Assembly: GCA_020437105.1 (NCBI GenBank)
Contig: JAGQWR010000052.1
Span: forward strand, 1 to 64,000
Direction: 5' to 3'
DNA length: 64,000 nucleotides
Source of the DNA: Saprospiraceae bacterium
Lineage (GTDB): Bacteria; Bacteroidota; Bacteroidia; Chitinophagales; Saprospiraceae
The notes under the pieces are model-generated. The model had not been told where the DNA came from. It did no database searches and was given only the letters and a program-made list of their open reading frames with translations. Of this stretch, positions 1-8,474 are shown one piece after another. Made by a program: the position numbers and the translations under genes. Every line of letters begins with the position of its first letter. Position 1 is the stretch's first letter.

Positions 1-27
1 TCTGCGAGGAAAATCACACTCAAACCA

Positions 28-81
28 CCCTGATAGCTTTCGGGGCAAACTCAAACTCAAACTCAAACTCAAACTCAAACT
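28..81. repeat. Palindrome followed by AAACTC tandem repeat
   Basis: The first 88 bases hold no gene. An imperfect palindrome, CCCTGATAGCTTTCGGGG (28-45), is followed by about six copies of the hexamer AAACTC up to base 81. The same arrangement of palindrome and hexamer recurs at 35441-35486. Bases 1-25 match, with one mismatch, the reverse complement of 26569-26593, so the window opens inside a dispersed intergenic repeat family. The repeat stops a few bases before the 3' end of rimM. Confidence 0.8.
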
Positions 82-88
82 ACCTCCT

Positions 89-601
89 CTACAACTCTAA
101 CAATCCTTCGGGGAGTTGGCAGTGTAATTCTTTTTTTACCTCATCAATACGCACAATCAAATCCGGATGTAGCGGAATCAGCAGGGTCTTCTTTTCCAGT
201 TCAACTATCGCCATTTCCTGCTGGGGATATTCTTCCACCCGGTCTATTCGGCCAATTTCTCCAGCGATGGCGTCAAAGACCTTATATCCCTGTAAAAACT
301 CGGAGGTACCCTCCTGGAATTGTGGTTTAGAAGCAGAAACATCTTCTTTCCGGAGGAAGATGGCCTTCCCCGAAAGGGGTAATGCCTTTTCCTTGGAATC
401 AATATCTTCAAAGGAGGCCAGGAGACTTCCGGCATCCCGAATAGTATCCAGAAAATAAGGCACTTTACCGCCGGGTAAATCCAGAAAAACGGCTTTGGCG
501 TTTAGAAAATCATCCAAAAAATGGTCTTCTACAACGACCTTTAATTCGCCCCTGATGCCGTGTGTTTTTTTACTGTATCCAACCTCGATATATTCTGCCA
601 T
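89..601 (-). CDS. rimM: Ribosome maturation factor RimM
   Basis: The 170-residue protein has the usual RimM length and order: an N-terminal beta-barrel beginning AEYIEVGYSKKTHGIRGELKV, with the family's G-x-HGIRGE signature, then a C-terminal PRC-barrel ending in a stretch like IPLHPDLIVRIDEVKKEL. RimM binds ribosomal protein S19 and assists late maturation of the 30S head in the cytoplasm. The start is ATG at 601, three bases after the stop of the upstream lipoprotein gene, so both are probably co-transcribed from the mnmA side. The usual partners rpsP and trmD are not adjacent on the visible side. Confidence 0.95.
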   Translation of the reverse strand: MAEYIEVGYSKKTHGIRGELKVVVEDHFLDDFLNAKAVFLDLPGGKVPYFLDTIRDAGSLLASFEDIDSKEKALPLSGKAIFLRKEDVSASKPQFQEGTSEFLQGYKVFDAIAGEIGRIDRVEEYPQQEMAIVELEKKTLLIPLHPDLIVRIDEVKKELHCQLPEGLLEL

Positions 602-604
602 AGT

Positions 605-1339
605 TTATTCAATCGCGATAAGAGACTGTCTGAGAATAAAGCCCTTCTCCCCTTTTATTTCCCAGGGAATAGTTCCATCAATTATTTGGGTATCCAGAAT
701 GTACAATTCTCGATAAATGAGTCCGGTATCTTTGGCATAAACCTCCCGTACCCGCCGAAGTTCGATTAGGTTTTCAAACTCTGCATGAAATACCTCGCAG
801 GTACTCGGATAGGTTTGGGTACCAAGCGTATAAGGCGCATCAATAGACCTAAAGCCTGACTCCCAATATTTAAACATCTCCAGTGGCTCGCCTGCTACCA
901 CTACTTCCTGCAAAGGATCGATAAATACGGTACTTTCCCATTTAGCGAAAATATCCTGCGGAAAGACAAAGCTGATAAACTGGAGGTTATTTTCTTTTCG
1001 AAAGGCCCGGGTTTCATCGCGTGATGCAGCACTAATAGAGTGGAATTGCCAGGGGTCCTGGTCTGTTTCCCGTTCAAAGCGTTCAATCCGAAACCAATTT
1101 AAGCCGGTATCATCCTGGTAGGAATCAGCAATTGATTCTTTTAATTGAAAACTGACCGTATCAATTCGAATCTGACCGTTTGGGTCATAGATCACAGAAT
1201 CAACCTGATAAATACGGCTGCTGCCAATTTCCAACGGAAAATAATCATAGCCCAGGTCTGGCGCTACAGCTGGTTTTGTACAGGCCTGAAAAGCCGACAA
1301 AGCCAACAATAAGAGCGATATAGACAGGAATTTACCCAT
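605..1339 (-). CDS. Putative lipoprotein of unknown function
   Basis: The frame is open to 1384, but the ATG at 1339 is the better start because it gives a clean lipoprotein signal (MGKFLSIS, hydrophobic core, lipobox ending at Cys20). The mature protein of about 225 residues begins with a segment like YDYFPLEIGSSRIYQVDSV, typical of small Bacteroidota lipoproteins that measure how an object is attached or read at the surface. No enzyme motif is visible. It overlaps the end of mnmA by 8 bases and precedes rimM by 3 bases, which suggests translational coupling in an mnmA-lipoprotein-rimM operon. Function is unknown; membrane localisation is inferred from the lipobox only. Confidence 0.75.
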   Translation of the reverse strand: MGKFLSISLLLLALSAFQACTKPAVAPDLGYDYFPLEIGSSRIYQVDSVIYDPNGQIRIDTVSFQLKESIADSYQDDTGLNWFRIERFERETDQDPWQFHSISAASRDETRAFRKENNLQFISFVFPQDIFAKWESTVFIDPLQEVVVAGEPLEMFKYWESGFRSIDAPYTLGTQTYPSTCEVFHAEFENLIELRRVREVYAKDTGLIYRELYILDTQIIDGTIPWEIKGEKGFILRQSLIAIE

Positions 1340-2441
1340 TGTTTCTGGAACTTCCCATAATGATACCACCGCCAACCACGTCATCCCCTTCGTAAAATAC
1401 GGCCGATTGCCCGGGTGCTACACCGTGAACATTTGCATAAAACTCTACTTCTACCTGATTATCAGCAGTTTGAACCACATTACTTAAAGCACCACTATCC
1501 TTATAACGAATCTTGGTTGTGGCCTCCATGCCTTTATAAAGGTCTGTGTATTTCATCAGGTTCAATTGCCCCACGGCCATGCCATTGCGCACCAGCTCCT
1601 GCACCGGCCCCAATACCACTCTGTTTGATTCTGGTTGGATCTCGGTAACATACATCGGCTCACCGAATGCCAATCCAAGGCCTTTGCGTTGGCCCACTGT
1701 ATAAAAAGGATATCCCTTGTGCTCGCCTAATATTTCGCCTTTGGAACTGATAAACTGGCCACCCGCAACGCGTTCCTCCAGTCCATCCACACGTCTTTTA
1801 AGAAAGCCCCGATAATCATTATCCGGGACAAAACAGATTTCATAACTCTCGCCTTTTTTCGACAATTCCAGGTAGCCAAAATCCTTGGCCATTTGCCGTA
1901 CTTCCGGCTTGGTATAGTTGCCTAATGGAAAGTTACTTCGCTCCAGACATTCCTGGCTGAGTCCCCAGAGCACATAAGACTGATCTTTATTCAGGTCTTT
2001 GGCTTTTTGGATAAATTTTCGTCCGCCAGCTTCCTGTATTTTGGCATAATGCCCGGTGGCGATAAATTCACAATCCATGGCATCCGCCCGTTTTAGCAGG
2101 GAATTCCATTTTATATGGGTGTTACAAAGTACGCAGGGGTTGGGTGTACGGCCAGCCAGGTACTCATCTACAAAATTATCAATCACATAATCGCCAAATT
2201 CTTCCCGGATATCCACGATATAGTGTGGGAAGCTCATGTCAACAGCAACCTGCCGTGCATCGTTGATGGAATCAAGCGAACAACAGCCTGTTTCCTTACT
2301 CGAACCACCTGAAGAGGCATAGTCCCAGGTTTTCATGGTAATTCCAATCACCTCATATCCTTCGGCATGAAGCATCATGGCCGTAACCGTGCTATCAATA
2401 CCGCCGCTCATGGCTACCAAAACGCGTCCGTGTTTACTCAT
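1332..2441 (-). CDS. mnmA: tRNA-specific 2-thiouridylase MnmA
   Basis: This 369-residue enzyme makes 2-thiouridine at the wobble base of tRNAs for Lys, Glu and Gln. It has the PP-loop SGGIDS near the N-terminus for ATP binding, the first catalytic cysteine in the motif TPNPCVLCN, and the second in YEICFVPDNDY, followed by the C-terminal beta-barrel. The start is ATG at 2441 (MSKHGRVLVAMSGG); the frame extends further upstream but without family similarity. A TACTTTTG box at 2466-2473 on the same strand gives a short leader. It heads the operon with the lipoprotein gene and rimM. Confidence 0.96.
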   Translation of the reverse strand: MSKHGRVLVAMSGGIDSTVTAMMLHAEGYEVIGITMKTWDYASSGGSSKETGCCSLDSINDARQVAVDMSFPHYIVDIREEFGDYVIDNFVDEYLAGRTPNPCVLCNTHIKWNSLLKRADAMDCEFIATGHYAKIQEAGGRKFIQKAKDLNKDQSYVLWGLSQECLERSNFPLGNYTKPEVRQMAKDFGYLELSKKGESYEICFVPDNDYRGFLKRRVDGLEERVAGGQFISSKGEILGEHKGYPFYTVGQRKGLGLAFGEPMYVTEIQPESNRVVLGPVQELVRNGMAVGQLNLMKYTDLYKGMEATTKIRYKDSGALSNVVQTADNQVEVEFYANVHGVAPGQSAVFYEGDDVVGGGIIMGSSRNNG

Positions 2442-2465
2442 AATTCTGGATTCTAAAATAGACCA

Positions 2466-2473
2466 CAAAAGTA
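2466..2473 (-). promoter_or_regulatory. TAnnTTTG promoter box for mnmA
   Basis: On the minus strand this reads TACTTTTG, an exact match to the Bacteroidota -7 consensus TAnnTTTG. It lies 25 bases upstream of the mnmA start codon, which implies a leader of under 20 bases. A clear -33 TTG element at normal spacing was not identified. Confidence 0.4.
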
Positions 2474-2637
2474 CAAAAAACAAGGGGTTAAAGTTTAGGT
2501 GAAAAGCAAAGAGAATGCGTTATTATATCAAATATCTGTGCAGATTTGCCCAAGTTCTCTTATTTTAAGCCCGAAAACCGAAGTGAAACACTTAATTTGT
2601 TTTCTTACTAACATCCCTTAATCACAAAAAGATCCTT

Positions 2638-3552
2638 ATGAAATTCATTGCAAAAGCTATGCTTACGCTTTTCTTGTCTCTAACAGCATATACGCTGAGT
2701 GCACAGGAATATGGTGTTGCGTCCTACTATTCTGATAAATTTCAGGGTAAATCAACTGCCAGCGGCGAATTATATGATAAAGATAAATATACTGCAGCTC
2801 ACAAAACATATCCCTTTGGTACTGTGATCAAGGTAACCCGGCTCGATAATAAAAAATCGGTAAAAGTTCGGGTAACAGACCGAGGTCCATACGTAAATGG
2901 CAGGATCGTTGACATTTCGCGGAAAGCGGCTGAAGCACTTGACCTTGTGGCAGATGGCACTGCCCGCGTAAAAGTAGAAGTCGTTGATCAGGCACCAGAT
3001 GCGGAAAACACTCCGGATCCAATAGTGGTAACGCCTACTCCACCGACACCTGCTCCGACACAGCCGGAAGTGGTCGTACCTCCTGCTCAAACAGAGGCAC
3101 AAACTCCGGCAAAAGCAGAACCAGAGGTGGCTAAAGTTCCGGCACCTAAAAAGGCGGAACCTGTTACGCCAGCGCCTACGCAAGCACCTATTCAATCTCC
3201 ACCTAATCCTCCGGCTACTCTGGTTAAATCAGAATTAGCAACAGACCAGAATTATAGTCAATTTGGGCTCTACAAGGTCGTTTTGGAGAAACCCGCTCAG
3301 GCTGGCTATGCGGTACAGGTTGCGTCGATGACCAATTACAACAATGTAATGAAGCAAATTGCTGACTTGCAAGGACATTGGTTTCAAAACATCCTGTTGA
3401 GCATAGAGCCAAATCCATCTGGAGAACCTGTGTATAAATTGCTGCTTGGGCCTTTTGACACACCTGAAAGCGCCAATGCGTATAAAGCAAGTGTAAAGAA
3501 AAAGACAGGTATCAACGGTTTTGTTGTTAATTTGACCGATATCAAGTACTAA
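2638..3552 (+). CDS. rlpA: RlpA-family septal ring lytic transglycosylase with SPOR domain
   Basis: The 304-residue protein starts with a signal peptide (about residues 1-22, ending TLSAQ). A double-psi beta-barrel follows, with the RlpA signatures GVASYYSDKFQGKSTASGE, AAHKTYPFGT and VRVTDRGPYV; the acidic and His residues of the active site are present. A Pro/Ala/Thr-rich linker spans roughly residues 120-210. The C-terminal 75 residues look like a SPOR domain (YAVQVASMTNYNN...GPFDTPESANAY), which binds denuded glycan at the division site. RlpA proteins cleave or bind septal peptidoglycan in the periplasm. The gene is monocistronic, with a strong terminator after it. Confidence 0.92.
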   Translation: MKFIAKAMLTLFLSLTAYTLSAQEYGVASYYSDKFQGKSTASGELYDKDKYTAAHKTYPFGTVIKVTRLDNKKSVKVRVTDRGPYVNGRIVDISRKAAEALDLVADGTARVKVEVVDQAPDAENTPDPIVVTPTPPTPAPTQPEVVVPPAQTEAQTPAKAEPEVAKVPAPKKAEPVTPAPTQAPIQSPPNPPATLVKSELATDQNYSQFGLYKVVLEKPAQAGYAVQVASMTNYNNVMKQIADLQGHWFQNILLSIEPNPSGEPVYKLLLGPFDTPESANAYKASVKKKTGINGFVVNLTDIKY

Positions 3553-3568
3553 ATAGCTCTTTCAGCTG

Positions 3569-3612
3569 AAAAAAGGAGTCCTTTTGCCTGGTGTAGAGGA
3601 CTCCTTTTTTTT
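3569..3612 (+). terminator. Intrinsic terminator after rlpA
   Basis: A perfect 7-bp stem (GGAGTCC at 3575-3581, GGACTCC at 3598-3604) is extended by A/T pairs on both sides and followed by a run of eight T. It lies 17 bases past the rlpA stop. Confidence 0.85.
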
Positions 3613-3655
3613 CTAAGCCGTTCACAAACTCGTTCTAAATCCAAAAAATAAGACT

Positions 3656-4372
3656 ATGAAACCTGTTATTCCAATGTTCGTTTTGGTATGGAGTTTACTC
3701 GTTTCCTGTGAAATCAATATAAATACCGGACCAGGAATTGAGGGGACGGGGCCAACAAGCTCCCAGAAATGGGACTTGAGTGATTTTGACCAAATCAAAT
3801 TTGAAGTAGCTGGTTCGGTAGAGCTTAAGAAAGGCCCTTTTGCTGTAGAAGGAAAGGGCCAGCAAAATATCTTAGAAAACCTGGACATTACCGTTCGAAA
3901 AGGTGTCCTGATTATTGACCAAAAAAAGCGTGTAAAACAGGCGGAAGACTTAGTATTTCAAGTAAGTTTGCCTTCCTTAAAGGGGTTAACAGTTGCGGGA
4001 TCCGGGAGTATCACCGGCATGGATGATTTTAGCGGCATTGAGCAGCTAGATTTGACAATTGGCGGATCAGGAGAGATTCAATTGGAATGCAGTGCAGAGG
4101 CAATTGACGCCAATATTGGCGGATCAGGAAGTATGAGTCTAAGCGGTTATACCAACAACCTGGACATCAACATCGGAGGATCTGGCGAAGTAGATGCGAA
4201 TAAATTAGAGGCCAATCAATGTTCAATCACAATTGGCGGAAGCGGCGATGTACGTGTTCATGCCGTACAAACCCTGGATATTTCAATGGCCGGAAGTGGG
4301 GATGTTTATTACAAAGGGAATCCGAAAGTAAGTACTTCAAAAGTGGGTTCCGGAGAGGTTCACAAACAGTAA
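3656..4372 (+). CDS. DUF2807 (head GIN domain) lipoprotein
   Basis: The 238-residue protein has a lipoprotein signal with the lipidated Cys at residue 18 (SLLVSCEIN). The rest is a right-handed beta-helix type DUF2807 domain. It carries at least four evenly spaced repeats of the core IGGSG (for example TIGGSGEI, NIGGSGSM, NIGGSGEV, TIGGSGDV), plus degenerate VAGSGSI and MAGSGDV copies. Such proteins are common surface or periplasmic proteins in Bacteroidota, and no reaction is established. The next lipoprotein gene begins 3 bases after the stop, so the two are probably one operon. Confidence 0.85.
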   Translation: MKPVIPMFVLVWSLLVSCEININTGPGIEGTGPTSSQKWDLSDFDQIKFEVAGSVELKKGPFAVEGKGQQNILENLDITVRKGVLIIDQKKRVKQAEDLVFQVSLPSLKGLTVAGSGSITGMDDFSGIEQLDLTIGGSGEIQLECSAEAIDANIGGSGSMSLSGYTNNLDINIGGSGEVDANKLEANQCSITIGGSGDVRVHAVQTLDISMAGSGDVYYKGNPKVSTSKVGSGEVHKQ

Positions 4373-4375
4373 TTT

Positions 4376-4864
4376 ATGAAGATAATCACGTTTTTGGTTG
4401 CCGGTCTTTTGATGGGCACCTTGTTTTCTTGCGCCAGTGAATCATCGGCAGAAGAAACTCCAAAGGTTCAGGTAAACCTGGATAGTATTTTGATTGGCAC
4501 CTGGGAAAATATATCGTTGGAGGTCATTGTTAATTCATTTAACAACACCGATTCCTCTTTCTCGATTCTGGTCCCCAGAGGTAGCTGGGAAGAAAAACTG
4601 GGGATTAAGCCGATCAAAACGACCTATGACGGCAATAATACCTATCAATCGGAATACAGAAACCCATCTGATAGTTTGATTCGGACTACGCGTGGCATTT
4701 GGAATATATTCGGAGACACACTCATGCTTATCGAACCCGAAGCTACCTATGAATACAAGGTACGTATCCGGGAGTCGATGGCAGAATTTCAAAGCATCCT
4801 GGATTGGGATGGCGACGGCAAATTTGACGATTCTTACAAGGGTACCCAGATTAAAATAGATTAG
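4376..4864 (+). CDS. Small lipoprotein, lipocalin-like fold possible
   Basis: The 162-residue protein has a short lipoprotein signal with Cys19 in the lipobox (GTLFSCASE). The body begins with IGTWEN, a pattern seen at the first strand of lipocalin-like domains in Bacteroidota, and includes a regular series of hydrophobic strands (GIWNIFGDTLMLIEPEATYEYKVRI). The segment DWDGDGKFDD near the C-terminus resembles a calcium-binding loop. It follows the DUF2807 lipoprotein by 3 bases. The specific function is unknown, and the lipocalin assignment is an inference from the strand pattern. Confidence 0.7.
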   Translation: MKIITFLVAGLLMGTLFSCASESSAEETPKVQVNLDSILIGTWENISLEVIVNSFNNTDSSFSILVPRGSWEEKLGIKPIKTTYDGNNTYQSEYRNPSDSLIRTTRGIWNIFGDTLMLIEPEATYEYKVRIRESMAEFQSILDWDGDGKFDDSYKGTQIKID

Positions 4865-5446
4865 TTATTTCTCGACTTCAACTATCCGTTGATACCGCTG
4901 ACCTAAATTAAGCAAGACATCAGCTGCATCCTGTTTATCACCCAGTTCAGAAACACCAAAGGATTCTGCCATTATTATATTGCCTTCGTAAATCGTGAAT
5001 TCGCCGGCATGGGCAACTTCTGTTTGTGCATAATTGAATTGATTGGTATCGGCATCATACAGGTAATGCTCTTCCTTTTCTCTAACCAGCACCAGCATAT
5101 CATCCCGATAATAGTACATTCGGGTAATACGGCCATTGCTGAGGTAGATTAATGTTTCGATTTTGTGTACTTCGCCATCATACAGATAGGCTGTTAACTG
5201 TCCGCCCCCATCGGTCATTTGCTGCATAAACTCTTCGTTTAACAGGCTGACAATCTGGTAATCAAATCGGCGATCCAGCATGCGACAATGGTTTTGGATT
5301 TCGACAAGCGTCTCAATCAGCGCTTCCTCTTCTGCCAAATCAATAGAATCTGCTTGCGCTTCCTCTCCCTTTGCTGTTTCCGGTTGCGACCAGGCCATCA
5401 GGGGAATATACAGGCTGAAGCATACAAATAGGGCAATCTTTTTCAT
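4865..5446 (-). CDS. Secreted protein of unknown function
   Basis: The 193-residue protein has a Sec-type signal peptide (MKKIALFVCFSLYIPLMAWSQ). The mature part is rich in Glu and Asp and contains an antiparallel strand pattern (YLYDGEVHKIETLIYLSNGRITRMYYYRDDMLVLVREKEEHYLYDADTNQF) like the MORN/YD-style repeats in which one reads how a text field is printed; no catalytic motif is visible. It is convergent with the plus-strand lipoprotein gene, whose stop lies immediately adjacent with no spacer. Location is probably periplasmic. The function is not recognised. Confidence 0.65.
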   Translation of the reverse strand: MKKIALFVCFSLYIPLMAWSQPETAKGEEAQADSIDLAEEEALIETLVEIQNHCRMLDRRFDYQIVSLLNEEFMQQMTDGGGQLTAYLYDGEVHKIETLIYLSNGRITRMYYYRDDMLVLVREKEEHYLYDADTNQFNYAQTEVAHAGEFTIYEGNIIMAESFGVSELGDKQDAADVLLNLGQRYQRIVEVEK

Positions 5447-5654
5447 GCAGGTAAATTTATATCCAAACGAACAGGTCTGGGGAGTTTATCACTAAATGAG
5501 TTTAAAGATACGAATATGCAAACTACCGGAAAAGGGTGTCTATATGAATGCTGATTGACAATTTTAGGTATAAAGGCCGGTCGAATGTTGGGGGGCATAC
5601 AATTACGGCTATAAACCAGACCAACAAGCCGATGGATTCAATTATATTTGAGCT

Positions 5655-6452
5655 ATGATTCGATTGGTGTTAACAAGTCTGCTATTTCTTTCCTTTTCCG
5701 GACTCCGTGCCCAAACCCAGCTGGACACTGCCGTGAATTTTACTGTCGTGGATGTACACCAGAATCAACATGAACTTTTTGAATATCTGGATCAGGGCAA
5801 ATTTGTGGTACTCGATTTCTTCTATACCACCTGTGCACCCTGTATCGGTACTATTCCTGAAATGAACTGGGCCATGCAGCATTACGGCTGTAATCAGGAA
5901 GACCTGGTTATGTTATCTATAGATTATGGAAATACCGATTTGGAGGTTCTGCAGTATCAGGCAACTTATGGCGCTTTAATTCCGGCAGTCAGCGGCCTGG
6001 ATGGTGGCGGAAATGAGGTGGTAGCCACCTATGGGATTTATGCTTTCCCCACAGTTATTTTAATTGCCCCTGACCGAATTATTATCAATCAGGATATCTT
6101 TCCAATAAGCAATGCCAATATCGTGGGTGCTATTGAAGGGCAGGCAGGAATTTCTGCTTCTTTGCCCTGTGAAGTGAATGTAACTGCATTAAGTGAACAG
6201 GAAGCCCAACAGTCCTCCTTTGAACTATTTCCAAACCCGGCAACCAGCTTTTGTACCATCCGCTTTCCAGATCCTTATTCCGGTCCATTGGATTATATTC
6301 TTTTGGATGGCACCGGAAGACAGGTCAGAAGTGGGCGTTTATCCGAAACCGAACCCCGGATTTCGCTCCAGAATCTGGGCAGTGGAATCTATTTCTTTAG
6401 TCTTTTCTCTGAGGGAAATCGCATTAGTAGCCGAACACTGGTCGTGGAGTAG
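5655..6452 (+). CDS. Thioredoxin-fold protein with T9SS C-terminal sorting domain
   Basis: After a signal peptide (residues 1-20) comes a TlpA/AhpC-like thioredoxin fold. It has the active site C60-A-P-C63 in FFYTTCAPCIGTIPEM and the cis-Pro region YAFPTVILIAPD. From about residue 190 a type A T9SS sorting domain follows: FPNPATSFCTIRF, then LDGTGRQVRSG and LGSGIYFFSL. The protein should therefore be exported to the cell surface or medium rather than kept in the periplasm, which is unusual for a TlpA-like thiol oxidoreductase. No partner gene is adjacent. Confidence 0.85.
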   Translation: MIRLVLTSLLFLSFSGLRAQTQLDTAVNFTVVDVHQNQHELFEYLDQGKFVVLDFFYTTCAPCIGTIPEMNWAMQHYGCNQEDLVMLSIDYGNTDLEVLQYQATYGALIPAVSGLDGGGNEVVATYGIYAFPTVILIAPDRIIINQDIFPISNANIVGAIEGQAGISASLPCEVNVTALSEQEAQQSSFELFPNPATSFCTIRFPDPYSGPLDYILLDGTGRQVRSGRLSETEPRISLQNLGSGIYFFSLFSEGNRISSRTLVVE

Positions 6453-6532
6453 CCCTTGTCATTTTAGTATCATATCTTTTTAGAAAGCTTTAAAAGCCTG
6501 TGCCTCTTCTTATTTTTGGCAAAAAATAAGAA

Positions 6533-7633
6533 ATGCGATTAACCACTTTCCTTTTCATTTTCGGATTCCTGTACACTTCCTGTCAGCAGGAGGCAACTAC
6601 TTCAGATACAGAAATGGTAGAAACACCAGCAGTTGCAGAAGCGGCGCTCTCCTACCCCGAAGAAAGTAATTTCACCAATCTCCGACAACTAACCTTTAGA
6701 GGAGATAACGCAGAGGCTTACTTCAGTTTCAACGACAAGTATCTAGTCTTTCAGGCCAATAACGCCGATTGGGGTACCTCTTGTGATCAGATCTTTTATA
6801 TGCCGACCACCGGTACAAAAGATGCGCAGCCTCCCCTGTTAAGTACGGGCAAAGGACGTACGACCTGTTCGTATTTTATGCCGGGTGATTCGACCATACT
6901 CTACGCATCTACACATATGGGGGCAGATACCTGTCCGGAAGCGCCCCGGTCCCTTAACGGAAAATATGTTTGGGGCATTTTCCCGGACTTCGACATCTTT
7001 GTATCAGATATGAAGGGAAATATCCTGAAACAATTGACAGATGAGCCGGGGTACGATGCGGAAGCGACTATCAGTCCGGATGGTACAAAAATCGTATTTA
7101 CATCTACTCGCTCGGGTGATTTAGAGCTCTGGACTATGGATATTGACGGCGGCAATGTAAAGCAGGTCACGAGCGGATTGGGTTACGATGGAGGAGCTTT
7201 TTTCTCTCCGGATGGAAGCAAGCTTGTATTCCGCGCCAGCCGGCCTAAAACAGCCGAAGAAGTAAGTACTTATAAGGAATTGCTGGCACAGGGCCTTGTT
7301 CAACCTACTGCTATGGAAATCTATGTGTGCGATGTTGACGGCAGCAATTTGAAACAAATTACAGATTTGGGTGGAGCCAATTGGGCACCTTATTTTCACC
7401 CTTCCGGGAATAAAATTGTCTTTTCCACAAATCACCACACAGAAAGCGGACGACAGTTTAATATTTTCTCTATCAATCTGGATGGCAGTGACCTAAAGCA
7501 GATCACCTTCGATCCTGTTTTTGATGCCTTCCCCATGTTTTCCTATGATGGCAAAAAGTTGGTTTTCTCTTCAAATAGAAACAATGGAGGAACCCGCGAC
7601 ACAAATGTTTTTCTGGCTGATTGGCAGGATTAG
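6533..7633 (+). CDS. TolB-like PD40 beta-propeller lipoprotein
   Basis: The 366-residue protein has a lipoprotein signal with Cys17 (LYTSCQQE). It then carries a series of PD40/TolB-type blades, each with the pattern ISPDGTKIVFTSTRSGDLELW or FSPDGSKLVFRASR, and a final blade FSYDGKKLVFSSNRNNGG. Propellers of this family sit in the periplasm or on the outer membrane and bind proteins or small molecules. Pal and the Tol genes are not adjacent, so it is a TolB-like protein rather than TolB itself. Its last 4 bases overlap the end of the convergent FMN reductase gene. Confidence 0.82.
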   Translation: MRLTTFLFIFGFLYTSCQQEATTSDTEMVETPAVAEAALSYPEESNFTNLRQLTFRGDNAEAYFSFNDKYLVFQANNADWGTSCDQIFYMPTTGTKDAQPPLLSTGKGRTTCSYFMPGDSTILYASTHMGADTCPEAPRSLNGKYVWGIFPDFDIFVSDMKGNILKQLTDEPGYDAEATISPDGTKIVFTSTRSGDLELWTMDIDGGNVKQVTSGLGYDGGAFFSPDGSKLVFRASRPKTAEEVSTYKELLAQGLVQPTAMEIYVCDVDGSNLKQITDLGGANWAPYFHPSGNKIVFSTNHHTESGRQFNIFSINLDGSDLKQITFDPVFDAFPMFSYDGKKLVFSSNRNNGGTRDTNVFLADWQD

Positions 7634-8172
7634 AATTCAATAAATTCCTGGACATGATCACGGATTCGTTTCAGCGTAAGCGGATCCGTGATTTCTTTAT
7701 TGTCATTTAGCAAAAGTTCAATTTCCGAGTAGGGATTCTTGGTAGGCATTACGACCGTGCCCAGGTAGTTTAAAACACCTGTAAGGTGATCCATTCCTCT
7801 AAGATTTCCGGCCTTTCCGGATGCCACCCCGGCCAGCAAGGCCTTTTTACGGTTAAAATTTCCTTTGTATTGCCGAATTGAACAGCCATCAATAAAAGCC
7901 TTCAGGGCCCCTGGATTACCTCCATTATACTCAGGCACTACAAAAACAAATTTATTTGCCGGTAAAATGTATTGATCCTGAATAGCACGAAGGCTGGCGC
8001 TTTGTTTTTCGAGAATATACATATCGGGATGAAACCAATCATGTGGTATGGCAGCCAGATCCAGCAGTTGCACTTCTTCGCTTTGCTGAGTCTGAAGTTC
8101 CTTAACATACTGAATAGCAAAGTATTGGGCTATGTTATCCGCTCGGTTGGTACCAATTATCACTGTAATCAT
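7630..8172 (-). CDS. NADPH-dependent FMN reductase family protein
   Basis: The 180-residue flavodoxin-fold protein begins MITVIIGTNRADNIAQ, the phosphate-binding loop of the NADPH-dependent FMN reductase family (PF03358), and contains the FMN-contacting segment FVVPEYNGGNPGALKAFIDG. It would reduce FMN, quinones or azo compounds with NAD(P)H in the cytosol. It stands alone and is convergent with the TolB-like gene, overlapping it by 4 bases. The exact substrate cannot be told from sequence. Confidence 0.88.
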   Translation of the reverse strand: MITVIIGTNRADNIAQYFAIQYVKELQTQQSEEVQLLDLAAIPHDWFHPDMYILEKQSASLRAIQDQYILPANKFVFVVPEYNGGNPGALKAFIDGCSIRQYKGNFNRKKALLAGVASGKAGNLRGMDHLTGVLNYLGTVVMPTKNPYSEIELLLNDNKEITDPLTLKRIRDHVQEFIEF

Positions 8173-8474
8173 TCAAAACGCTTTTAAACCAAACCAACAA
8201 AATGACTGATAGTTATGGAAAGCTAAGGTCTCATTTTTTCCTGATTGAAGGAAAAGCTGTTATCTTTAAACTTCCGGAACAGGTCGTGATTTTTATCTTG
8301 TCAACAGTAGGTGCGACGCTCATGCGGTCCTTCCGCGATCCGGCTAACTACAATTAACCGAAGACTCCTTCGAGGAATGTTTTCAAATCCAGGTCTAAAA
8401 AACTAATTTTGCCGGCGTTGGGTCGGTTTATAATATTTTGTTCGCTTTATTACCAATCAGTATAGGTTACTATT
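8173..8474. other. Gene-free interval upstream of parA
   Basis: These 302 bases separate the divergent FMN reductase and parA genes. I see no convincing gene, RNA or parS-type palindrome. A 51-codon open frame at 8202-8357 exists but has no recognisable features. The stretch presumably contains both promoters. Confidence 0.4.

Noticed and set aside
2770-3195. 141-codon frame on the minus strand across rlpA
   Set aside because: It is antisense to the Pro-rich linker and DPBB domain, and its Arg/Cys/Phe-rich translation is not protein-like.
8202-8357. 51-codon open frame upstream of parA
   Set aside because: Length is within chance, no recognisable motif, no support beyond an ATG.
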